Assembly: GCA_900552585.1 (NCBI GenBank)
Contig: USAB01000061.1
Coordinates: forward strand, 1 to 10,869
Reading direction: 5' to 3'
DNA length: 10,869 nucleotides
Source of the DNA: an uncultured Coriobacteriaceae bacterium
GTDB lineage: Bacteria; Actinomycetota; Coriobacteriia; Coriobacteriales; Eggerthellaceae
Under the pieces are notes generated by a model. It had not been told where the DNA came from. It was given only the letters and a program-made list of their open reading frames with translations, and searched no databases. Positions 1-5,811 of the stretch are shown here, piece after piece (positions within the stretch are counted from its first letter, which is position 1; every line of letters starts with the position of its first letter). The position numbers and the translations under genes were made by a program.

Positions 1-1
1 C

Positions 2-661
2 CCCGGCGTCATGGACCCGGACGACTACGACCTGTCCGGCTTCAGCGTGGCCATCGTCGACCGTCCGAAGATGATCGGCCCGGACCGGGTGGAGGAAGGC
101 GACGTGCTGATCGGCCTTGCGTCCAGCGGCATCCATTCGAACGGCTACTCGCTGGTCCGCAAGGTGTGCGTGGAGGGAAAGACGCACTACGAGCTGCGCC
201 TTCCGCGCGAAGAGCTGGGCGGCGAGAGCCTGCAGGAGGCGCTGCTGCGCCCCACGCGCATCTACGTGAAGCCCGTCCGCGCGGCGCTGAACGAGATTCC
301 CGGCGGCATTCACGCGCTGGCGCATATCACCGGCGGCGGCATCACGGAGAACCTGAACCGCGCCCTGCCGAAGAACCTGGATGCTCACGTCGAACTGGGC
401 AGCTGGAGCATGCCGCCCGTCATCCCGTACGTGTGCCAGGCCGCGCGCCTGGGCGAGACGGAGGCGCTGAAGACGTTCAACATGGGCCTGGGCATGATCC
501 TTATCGTGAATCCGGAGCGCGCCGACGAGGTGGAGCGCGTGCTGACGGATGCCGGCGAAACCACGTTCCGCGTTGGGTCCGTTGTGAAGGGCAAGGGCAG
601 CGTGGTGTATGCGAACGAAGGCCAGCTGTTCGCCGGCAACGCCCCGAAGGACGCTGAGTAG
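2..661 (+). CDS. purM: PurM, phosphoribosylformylglycinamidine cyclo-ligase (AIR synthase), C-terminal part
   Basis: Cytosolic enzyme of de novo purine synthesis. It closes FGAM to aminoimidazole ribonucleotide (AIR) with ATP. The frame is open from the first bases of the window (it reads PGVMDPDDYDLSG), so the 5' end lies outside. About 219 residues are visible, and from the family's usual length (about 340-350) roughly the first third is missing. Visible family motifs are LASSGIHSNGYSLVRKV, which contributes to the nucleotide/phosphate site, and AHITGGGITENLNRALP in the C-terminal AIRS domain. The ATG at 11 is internal, not the start. The stop at 659-661 is separated from the purN ATG by one base, so translational coupling is likely. 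The assignment is secure from motifs; only the start is unknown. Confidence 0.95.
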   Translation, partial: PGVMDPDDYDLSGFSVAIVDRPKMIGPDRVEEGDVLIGLASSGIHSNGYSLVRKVCVEGKTHYELRLPREELGGESLQEALLRPTRIYVKPVRAALNEIPGGIHALAHITGGGITENLNRALPKNLDAHVELGSWSMPPVIPYVCQAARLGETEALKTFNMGLGMILIVNPERADEVERVLTDAGETTFRVGSVVKGKGSVVYANEGQLFAGNAPKDAE

Positions 662-662
662 C

Positions 663-1322
663 ATGGGGAAGAAGAAGCTCACGCATGCGCAGAAGATGCA
701 GCGGGAAGGCCGCGCGCCGCTGAAGGTGGGCGTGCTGGTCAGCGGGTCCGGAACGAACCTGCAGGCCATCATCGACGCTGCCGAATCCGGCAAGATCAAC
801 GTGGAAGTGGTGCTGGTCATCGCCTCGCGGCCGGACGCGTACGGCTTGGTTCGTGCGAAGAACGCGGGCATTCCCACACATGCCATGCAGAAATTCGACT
901 ACGACGATCCCACGGCGGCTGATACCGTCATCGTGGATCTAATGCAGGAGGCCGGGGCGGAGTACCTGGCCATGGCCGGGTACATGCGCAAGGTCACGTC
1001 CGTGGTTCTGGATGCGTATCCGAACCGCGTGCTGAACCTGCATCCGGCGCTGCTGCCCTCGTTCGTGGGTGCCCACGCCATCGCGGATGCGTTCGCCGCC
1101 GGCGTGAAGGTCACGGGCGTTACGGTGCATTTCGCGAATGCGGAATACGACAAGGGGCCCATTGTGGCCCAGCGCGGCGTGAAGGTGCGCGAGGACGACA
1201 CGGAGGAGACGCTGGAAGCGCGTATCCATAAGACGGAGCACAAGCTGTATCCGAAGGTGCTCGGTTGGTTGGCTGACGGGCGCGTGTCGCTCGATGACCA
1301 TAATCATGTTCACATCAATTAG
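663..1322 (+). CDS. purN: PurN, phosphoribosylglycinamide formyltransferase
   Basis: Transfers the formyl group of 10-formyltetrahydrofolate to GAR, giving FGAR. The 219-residue product has the phosphate-binding loop SGSGTN (27-32) and the catalytic segment NLHPALLP with Asn125 and His127. The third catalytic residue, Asp163, sits in YDKGPIVAQ. These match the Asn/His/Asp triad of the GART family. The ATG at 663 follows purM by one base with an AAGGA-like site upstream; an in-frame ATG at 609 would lie deep inside purM and is not needed. Compared with E. coli PurN there is a basic N-terminal extension of about 20 residues (MGKKKLTHAQKMQREGRAPL) before the first beta strand. A start nearer residue 20 is an alternative, but I see no good start codon there with a spaced ribosome site. 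It is the middle gene of purM-purN-purH. Confidence 0.95.
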   Translation: MGKKKLTHAQKMQREGRAPLKVGVLVSGSGTNLQAIIDAAESGKINVEVVLVIASRPDAYGLVRAKNAGIPTHAMQKFDYDDPTAADTVIVDLMQEAGAEYLAMAGYMRKVTSVVLDAYPNRVLNLHPALLPSFVGAHAIADAFAAGVKVTGVTVHFANAEYDKGPIVAQRGVKVREDDTEETLEARIHKTEHKLYPKVLGWLADGRVSLDDHNHVHIN

Positions 1323-1330
1323 GGGAAGGA
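1321..1330 (+). promoter_or_regulatory. Ribosome binding site of purH
   Basis: The purine-rich run AGGGGAAGGA overlaps the purN stop codon and lies 7 bases before a TTG at 1338. It decides in favour of that non-ATG start, because no ATG of the same frame occurs near the conserved N-terminus. Confidence 0.7.
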
Positions 1331-1337
1331 CCAACAG

Positions 1338-2897
1338 TTGGAGAATCCAAAAGTAAAGCGCGTCCTGATCTCGGTGACCGATAAGACCGGTGTTGCTGAG
1401 TTCGCAAAGGCGCTCAGCCAGGAGTTCGGTGCCACGATCATCTCCACGGGCGGCACGGCGAAGGTCATTGCCGACGCCGGCGTTCCGGTTGTGCCGATCG
1501 ACGAGGTCACCGGTTTTCCCGAGATGATGGACGGCCGCGTGAAGACGTTGCATCCGAAGGTGCACGGCGGCCTGCTTGCCCGTCGCGACAACCCGAAGCA
1601 CATGGCCGAGGCGGCCGAGCACGGCATCGAGATGATCGACATGGTGGTCGTGAACCTGTACGCGTTCGAGAAGACCGTGGAATCCGGCGCCGATTTCGAC
1701 ACGTGCATCGAGAACATCGACATCGGCGGCCCCAGCATGCTGCGCTCCGCCGCGAAGAACCATGCCAGCGTGGCAGTGGTCACGGATCCGGCCAGCTACG
1801 ATGACATCCTGGCAGAGATGCGCGCAAACGACGGCGCCACGACGCTGGAAACGCGCCGCAAGCTGGCGCTGAAGGTGTTCCAGACCACCGGTGCGTACGA
1901 CACGGTCATTGCGAACTGGCTTGCCGGCCAGCTGGATGAGCCGAAGTTCCCCGAGGTCCTGAACCTGCAGCTGACGAAGCAACAGGAGCTGCGCTACGGC
2001 GAGAATCCGCATCAGGAGGCAGCCTTCTACCGCCGCAGCACGGCCACACCGCATTCCCTGGTGAACGCGCAGCAGCTGAATGGCAAGCCACTGAGCTACA
2101 ACAACCTGCTGGACACGGATGCCTGCTGGACGCTGGCGCGCGAGTTCGACGAGCCCACCGTCATCATCCTGAAGCACCAGAACCCCTGCGGTTCTGCGAA
2201 TGGCAAGGATATCGTGGAGGCGTTCGACCGCGCCTTCGCGTGCGACACGAAGAGCGCATTCGGCGGCATCATTGCAGCGAACAAGACGGTCACCACGGAG
2301 ATGGTGGAGCACATCCAGGCGAACAAGCTGTTCGTGGAGGTGCTTATCGCACCCGACTTTGAACAGGGCGCGCTGGATCTGCTGGCGAAGAAGCCGAACC
2401 TGCGTGTGCTGAAGACGGGCGGCATCGATCCGCTAGGTGCCGAGCCCGAGTTCCGCACGGTGGACGGCGGTGTCCTGATCCAGGATGTGGACACGGTTGC
2501 AGAGGATCCGGCCACGTTCACGGTGCCCACGAAGCGCAAGCCCACGGACAAGGAGATGGACGACCTGCTGTTCGCCTGGAAGGTGGTCAAGGGCGTGAAG
2601 TCGAACGCCATCCTGGTGGCGAAGAATCACGCCGGCATCGGCATGGGCCCCGGCCAGCCGAACCGCGTGGACTCCGCGCTCATCGCCTGCCGCCGCGCCG
2701 GCGACGCGTGCAAGGGCGCTGTTGCTGCAAGCGACGCGTTTTTCCCGTTCCGCGACAACGTGGACACGCTGGCAGAGTACGGCATCACGGCCATTATCCA
2801 GCCGGGCGGTTCCATCCGCGACCAGGAGAGCATCGACGCAGCCGACGAGCACGGCATTGCCATGGTGTTCACGGGCCATCGTCACTTCCGTCATTAA
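1338..2897 (+). CDS. purH: PurH, bifunctional AICAR transformylase / IMP cyclohydrolase
   Basis: Catalyses the last two steps to IMP: formylation of AICAR with 10-formyl-THF, then ring closure. The product is 519 residues, the usual length. The N-terminal cyclohydrolase (MGS-like) domain begins RVLISVTDKTG and carries Lys69, Tyr108, Asp128 and Lys140, in the same spacing as the active-site residues known for the human enzyme. The C-terminal transformylase has the Lys279-His280 pair in KHQNPCGSA and ends in the typical FTGHRHFRH. The start is TTG, 15 bases after purN, with a strong ribosome site. It is the last gene of the operon and is followed by an intrinsic terminator. No oddities apart from the start codon. 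Confidence 0.97.
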   Translation: MENPKVKRVLISVTDKTGVAEFAKALSQEFGATIISTGGTAKVIADAGVPVVPIDEVTGFPEMMDGRVKTLHPKVHGGLLARRDNPKHMAEAAEHGIEMIDMVVVNLYAFEKTVESGADFDTCIENIDIGGPSMLRSAAKNHASVAVVTDPASYDDILAEMRANDGATTLETRRKLALKVFQTTGAYDTVIANWLAGQLDEPKFPEVLNLQLTKQQELRYGENPHQEAAFYRRSTATPHSLVNAQQLNGKPLSYNNLLDTDACWTLAREFDEPTVIILKHQNPCGSANGKDIVEAFDRAFACDTKSAFGGIIAANKTVTTEMVEHIQANKLFVEVLIAPDFEQGALDLLAKKPNLRVLKTGGIDPLGAEPEFRTVDGGVLIQDVDTVAEDPATFTVPTKRKPTDKEMDDLLFAWKVVKGVKSNAILVAKNHAGIGMGPGQPNRVDSALIACRRAGDACKGAVAASDAFFPFRDNVDTLAEYGITAIIQPGGSIRDQESIDAADEHGIAMVFTGHRHFRH

Positions 2898-2920
2898 TCC
2901 CCGTTTGCGGGCGTAGAACA

Positions 2921-2966
2921 AAGGGCTGCAAGGCGTTTCCGTTCGCCTTACAGCCCTTGTTTTGTG
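2921..2966 (+). terminator. Intrinsic terminator after purH, possibly bidirectional
   Basis: The arms AAGGGCTGCAAGGCG (2921-2935) and CGCCTTACAGCCCTT (2944-2958) pair at 14 of 15 positions around an 8-base loop, followed by GTTTTGTGTG. On the minus strand the same stem is followed by TGTTCT, so it may also stop the convergent tetR transcript ending at 3014. The plus-strand role is the stronger one. Confidence 0.85.
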
Positions 2967-3013
2967 TGCGTTTGCGGTTATGCGTGCGTGCAGCTGACAG
3001 CCTGCAGTGCGGC

Positions 3014-3571
3014 TTAAATCCAGAGGAATTCCTTCAGACGGTCCGGTACAGCGTTGTACATCCAGTCTACGAACTGATTCCGGTCCGCCGGCTGTCCGTA
3101 GTCGAACCACCGTGTGATGGCGCAGGAGACGCCCTGCAGGTAGAGTTCCGCATCGAATAGCGTTTCCGGTTCAACGTCGGGGTCCATCTTGCGGATGGTT
3201 TCCTGCAGCAGCTCGACGGAGTGCAGGTGTGCGGGGGAGAACGGCGAGGAGGCCCCGTTCGTATGGCGATGGGCATTCGCATAGAAGCCGCGGTCGTCGT
3301 TCAGAATGGCGATAAAGTCGTGCAGCACGTCCTTCCAGCCCTTGCGGTTGTTCAGGAAGTCTGTGAACACTAGGTCCGCCAAATGGTCGTACATCCAACC
3401 CACCAGTTCGTATTTGTCCTGGAAATGGTTGTAGAACGTGGTGGTGGAAACGCCGCAGTTGTCCGCAATCTCCTTGACGGTGATCTTGTCGATGGGCTTT
3501 GCGGCGGCCAGTTCGTGGAACGAGGCGCCTATGAGCTCTTTCGTTGTCAGCCGGCGTACCATTTCGTCCAT
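3014..3571 (-). CDS. TetR/AcrR-family transcriptional regulator
   Basis: Predicted dimeric DNA-binding repressor or activator of 185 residues. The N-terminal TetR domain has the helix-turn-helix at about residues 30-50 (ITVKEIADNCGVSTTTFYNHF), followed by QDKYELVGWMYDHL, which leads into the ligand-binding half. The overall look (short C-terminal domain, FYNHFQDKYEL) resembles the DhaS-like group of TetR regulators; this is inference, and the ligand is unknown. I chose the ATG at 3571 because AGGGAAGGGA lies directly upstream; the ATG at 3562 is a close alternative. A longer TTG-initiated form from 3658 would begin inside the U-tract of the flavodoxin terminator and has no ribosome site, so I reject it. 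It lies downstream of, and in the same direction as, the flavodoxin gene, but a terminator separates them. Its operator may be the palindrome at 4204-4226. Confidence 0.88.
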   Translation of the reverse strand: MDEMVRRLTTKELIGASFHELAAAKPIDKITVKEIADNCGVSTTTFYNHFQDKYELVGWMYDHLADLVFTDFLNNRKGWKDVLHDFIAILNDDRGFYANAHRHTNGASSPFSPAHLHSVELLQETIRKMDPDVEPETLFDAELYLQGVSCAITRWFDYGQPADRNQFVDWMYNAVPDRLKEFLWI

Positions 3572-3657
3572 TCCCTTCCCTGCGTGCCCGGTCGGTGCGG
3601 TCTCATGATAGGCGAGGGCCGCCTTTTCGAACCCGCCGTTACGGTAAGTGGTGCGCA

Positions 3658-3688
3658 ATAGAAAACGGAGCCTCCGCAGAGGCCCCGT
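3658..3688 (-). terminator. Intrinsic terminator after the flavodoxin gene
   Basis: Read on the minus strand, ACGGGGCCTC and GAGGCTCCGT (3688-3679 and 3674-3665) form a 10-bp stem with one mismatch around a 4-base loop. TTTTCTATT follows. It begins 27 bases after the flavodoxin stop codon. It implies that the flavodoxin message normally ends before tetR. Confidence 0.75.
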
Positions 3689-3714
3689 GAAAACGCAGTC
3701 TATATGCTGTGCTG

Positions 3715-4119
3715 TTAGGCGATGCTGCTCGCGAAAGCACGCACGTTGCGCAAATCCTCCGCGTTCGGGTGGCCGGCGTTAGAAACGTCGGACTTGCCCA
3801 GGCAGTGGAACTCTGCGGCGGACATCTTCACGCCGGCCTCGTCGGCGACGGACTTGACGCTGTCGTAGCTGGATTCCACGATAGCAGCGCTGCTCACATT
3901 CAGCAGCTCGCCAATCTTGGTGGCATTCTCCTTGACGAAGTTCTTGACATGCTTGTCAGCGCTTGCGTAGTACACGGAGTTGCACAGCACCAGCTTGTCG
4001 ACGGGGTCGTTCAGCGGCACGGAAACGGGCTTCGCCTTGACTCCCAGCTCGTCGGCGACGGCCTCTGCGAGCTTCTTGGTGTTGCCGGTCCTGGAGTAAT
4101 AACGAACTGCGATAGTCAT
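3715..4119 (-). CDS. Short flavodoxin (FMN-binding electron carrier)
   Basis: Predicted soluble FMN protein of 134 residues that carries electrons between redox partners or acts as a flavodoxin-fold domain. The N-terminal strand and phosphate loop are clear: IAVRYYSRTGNTKKLAEAV, with Ser9-x-Thr11-Gly-Asn-Thr14 as the FMN phosphate loop. Later parts (LVLCNSVYYASADKHVKNFV, 43-62) fit the second half of the fold, but I cannot point to the aromatic isoalloxazine ligands. At 134 residues it is shorter than classical flavodoxins of about 140-175. I chose the ATG at 4119, which has AAGGGA about 10 bases upstream and starts right at the first beta strand; an in-frame ATG at 4137 would add six residues including KGRRK. 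It is transcribed away from the AT-rich region and followed by its own terminator. The physiological partner is unknown. Confidence 0.85.
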   Translation of the reverse strand: MTIAVRYYSRTGNTKKLAEAVADELGVKAKPVSVPLNDPVDKLVLCNSVYYASADKHVKNFVKENATKIGELLNVSSAAIVESSYDSVKSVADEAGVKMSAAEFHCLGKSDVSNAGHPNAEDLRNVRAFASSIA

Positions 4120-4203
4120 TTTTCTGCGTCCCTTCATTGGGTTCCTTCGATGCTTGAAACGATAGTTTAAATTAAATGGTCACTACAATTGACAAACTGC
4201 TAA

Positions 4204-4226
4204 ATATGGCAACTAAGTTGCCATAT
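4204..4226. promoter_or_regulatory. Perfect 23-bp palindrome, candidate operator
   Basis: The arms ATATGGCAACT (4204-4214) and AGTTGCCATAT (4216-4226) are exact reverse complements around a single central A. The site lies about 85 bases upstream of the flavodoxin start, next to its possible promoter. It has no U-tract typical of a terminator. Its length and odd symmetry fit a dimeric repressor site. The adjacent TetR-family product is the nearest candidate regulator (inference). Confidence 0.65.
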
Positions 4227-4259
4227 AATTCGAAATATAAAGCAAATTGCCTGATTATG

Positions 4260-4274
4260 CCGTATTAAATACGG
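4260..4274. repeat. 15-bp perfect palindrome
   Basis: CCGTATT and AATACGG are exact reverse complements around one A. The site is AT-rich and lies 34 bases from the 23-bp palindrome. It could be a second protein site. Its right half overlaps the left arm of the distant 11-bp inverted repeat. Confidence 0.4.
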
Positions 4275-4528
4275 AAATACGTACGAAACATAGCTACTAG
4301 ACATAGGTTTCTGAACGAAACGTAATCTTGTTCTATAGTTATTATTAAACGAGAAGCATGTGTTGATTAATAAGGATTACATTGGCGCATAAGTTGGAAT
4401 TTCGGCCAGTTCATGCCATGGGACTCAGAGAGACTGCTCGGGCACTTTGAATGTGCGCACCTTTCTCTATTCGCATATTGCGTTCTGCAAAGCGTCGGTG
4501 ATTGTCGTCCTGCCGAAACGTATTTCCG
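4272..4528. repeat. 11-bp inverted repeat with distant arms
   Basis: CGGAAATACGT at 4272-4282 recurs as its exact reverse complement ACGTATTTCCG at 4518-4528, about 235 bases apart. The arms bracket most of the gene-free stretch. The function is unknown: paired regulator sites (looping) or a chance match in AT-rich sequence. Confidence 0.4.
4284..4522 (+). repeat. Three copies of the 9-mer CGAAACRTA
   Basis: CGAAACATA at 4284-4292, CGAAACGTA at 4316-4324 and CGAAACGTA at 4514-4522, all in the same orientation. Copies two and three share CGAAACGTAWT. A shared short motif in a non-coding stretch suggests a protein site, but the spacing is irregular. Confidence 0.35.
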
Positions 4529-4548
4529 CTCGTCTTTTCTCTGTTAAA

Positions 4549-4562
4549 CATACGCGCGTATG
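4549..4562. repeat. 14-bp perfect palindrome upstream of the lipoprotein gene
   Basis: CATACGCGCGTATG is its own reverse complement. It lies just before GGTTAAATAG (a weak -10-like TTAAAT at 4566-4571) and 16 bases before the terminator at 4578. It may be an operator for the lipoprotein gene or part of the leader fold. Confidence 0.35.
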
Positions 4563-4577
4563 AGGTTAAATAGAAAA

Positions 4578-4608
4578 ACGCTGCAATGGGGATGCGGCGT
4601 CTTTTTTT
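4578..4608 (+). terminator. Intrinsic terminator in the leader of the lipoprotein gene
   Basis: The arms ACGCTGCA (4578-4585) and TGCGGCGT (4593-4600) form an 8-bp stem (one G-U pair on the RNA) with a 7-base loop. After one C comes a run of seven T (4602-4608). On the minus strand the stem is followed by TTTTCTATTT, so it could act in both directions. Only 22 bases separate the T-run from the ATG at 4631, which leaves no room for a normal promoter in between. It could therefore be an attenuator. Confidence 0.75.
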
Positions 4609-4630
4609 GAACAACGGGGGGAGAGGCAAT

Positions 4631-5776
4631 ATGAAAAGAACTGTCGTCGCGCTTTTATCGGTAATGGTTGCCGCGGTCATCGGATTATCTGGCTGCAGCG
4701 GTCAGAACACTCAAGAATCCAGCAGCACATCGAGTGATATGAGCCGGACTACTGTGCACGGTTTGACTTTGTCCTATCCAGATAGCTGGGAGGTAGATGA
4801 CTCGGATGACGAATCTGCCTATTTGGTTACGAAAGATGATTCCGATAAGAGCACTATTAACGTTACATACGAAGGCAATTTCTCAACGAGCTCCGATGAG
4901 GCAGAGGATGACTTCGATGAATCCGTGAAGGAAGTAGAAAATGCCTATGGTTCAAATAACACCTGGCTGAAATTAGACGAATCGAATTCGTCAAATGACT
5001 TGTCAGGGATGACGGATGGAGTTGGAACCATCAAAACATCCGTTTCTGTTTCCGGAACGGCAGAAACTGAATCTGGTAAGAAAATCAAAACGAAGGGAAA
5101 ATTATTCATCGCTGCTTATTATTCCGGTGAAGGGGATTCCGATGTCTATGACGTTCTCGTAATGGGGCCTGATGACGATTTTGACAATCGTGAACAGGAG
5201 ATCAATGAAATATTGAATTCCATAACGCTAGATGAATATGTGGGTGATACCGGCGAAGATGATTCATATACGGATGAGACTGCAGACAAAGAGAGCGACG
5301 AAGAAACGGATACGGATAGCTACACGTCCGGGACGTATAAGGTAGGTTCTGACATTCGAGCCGGTGAATACAAACTGACCGCAGAAGATGCAGGATATTA
5401 CTGCGTATATCCCAACGCAAAGAAGAAAGATATTGTCGGGAACGAGAACTTCACTACAAGCACCTATGTCACTTTGAAGAAAGGCCAGTGCTTCGAGCTG
5501 AGTGATGCATCGTGTGTTCTGGCAAAGAAAGCCGATGCGTCTTCTTCAAAGACGTTGTCGGGAGATGGCAAATACAAAGTCGGCACTGATTGCCCTGCGG
5601 GAGAATATAAATTAACAGCTGATGATGGCAGCCTCGGAGGGTATTACTGCATATATGACAGCTCTAACCCCGATGCGGAGATTGTCAGCAATAATAATTT
5701 CGAATCAAAGGATTACTGTCAGGTAAGTAAAGGTCAGTACTTAGAATTAAGCGGCTGCACCGCAAAACTGTCGTAA
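4631..5776 (+). CDS. Secreted lipoprotein with duplicated C-terminal domain
   Basis: Predicted surface lipoprotein of 381 residues; the function is not recognised. A signal peptide runs over residues 1-21 (KR, then a hydrophobic stretch) and ends in the lipobox LSGC with lipidated Cys22. A Ser/Thr-rich linker follows, then a domain at about 40-200 beginning VHGLTLSYPDSWEV, a pattern seen in many Gram-positive lipoproteins. Next is a very acidic linker (about 201-232, rich in Asp/Glu), then two related domains of about 67 residues (234-300 and 313-380). The ATG is chosen because GGGGGGAGAGG ends 4 bases before it. An in-frame ATG at 4586 falls inside the terminator loop and would spoil the signal peptide. 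Base composition is far lower in GC than the flanking genes, which suggests transfer or different codon pressure. DUF523 follows after 35 bases on the same strand. Confidence 0.85.
   Translation: MKRTVVALLSVMVAAVIGLSGCSGQNTQESSSTSSDMSRTTVHGLTLSYPDSWEVDDSDDESAYLVTKDDSDKSTINVTYEGNFSTSSDEAEDDFDESVKEVENAYGSNNTWLKLDESNSSNDLSGMTDGVGTIKTSVSVSGTAETESGKKIKTKGKLFIAAYYSGEGDSDVYDVLVMGPDDDFDNREQEINEILNSITLDEYVGDTGEDDSYTDETADKESDEETDTDSYTSGTYKVGSDIRAGEYKLTAEDAGYYCVYPNAKKKDIVGNENFTTSTYVTLKKGQCFELSDASCVLAKKADASSSKTLSGDGKYKVGTDCPAGEYKLTADDGSLGGYYCIYDSSNPDAEIVSNNNFESKDYCQVSKGQYLELSGCTAKLS
5330..5770 (+). repeat. Tandem duplication inside the lipoprotein
   Basis: Two copies of one module: residues 234-300 (from YKVGSDIRAGEYKLTAED) and 313-380 (from YKVGTDCPAGEYKLTADD). 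Both continue with GYYC-[VI]-Y, an Asn-rich NENF/NNNF stretch, a KGQ-x-x-ELS turn and a late Cys. Cys258/Cys295 in copy one match Cys340/Cys376 in copy two, so one disulfide per module is plausible. Copy two has further Cys at 321 and 363, and copy one has Cys287. The VGxDIPAGEY pattern recurs in Gram-positive surface proteins; I cannot name the family with certainty. Confidence 0.8.
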
Positions 5777-5811
5777 TGGAAATCGTTTTCGCTCTCTGCA
5801 GGGAGGCGCAT

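Larger units (their letters stand above)
4120..4630. other. AT-rich intergenic stretch with several palindromes and repeats
   Basis: About 510 bases without a convincing gene, between the start of the minus-strand flavodoxin and the start of the plus-strand lipoprotein gene. Composition drops sharply from the flanking genes (18 of 60 bases are G or C at 4201-4260). It holds the leaders of both divergent genes, three perfect palindromes, a repeated 9-mer, a distant 11-bp inverted repeat and a terminator, listed separately. A possible minus-strand promoter for the flavodoxin gene is TTGTCA (4195-4190) with TTTAAA 18 bases further on; this is weak. A 44-codon open frame (4413-4547) has no good ribosome site. 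Confidence 0.7.

Noticed and set aside
939..2312. Antisense open frame of 457 codons opposite purN and purH
   Set aside because: Compositional shadow of conserved purine genes; no recognisable domain.
3572..3658. Longer TetR product from a TTG at 3658
   Set aside because: No ribosome site; the start would lie in the flavodoxin terminator, and the added residues precede a normal TetR N-terminus.
4189..4229. TTGACA (4189-4194) and TATAAT (4224-4229) as one plus-strand promoter
   Set aside because: Both hexamers are perfect, but they are 29 bases apart, far outside the working range of 16-18. The TATAAT partly overlaps the palindrome's right arm.
4586..4630. Earlier ATG at 4586 for the lipoprotein
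   Set aside because: It lies in the terminator loop and would place 15 unrelated residues before a complete signal peptide that has its own good ribosome site.
4411..4680. Minus-strand open frame of 89 codons in the AT-rich stretch
   Set aside because: It starts inside the signal-peptide region of the lipoprotein gene, crosses the terminator, has no recognisable domain and no clear ribosome site.
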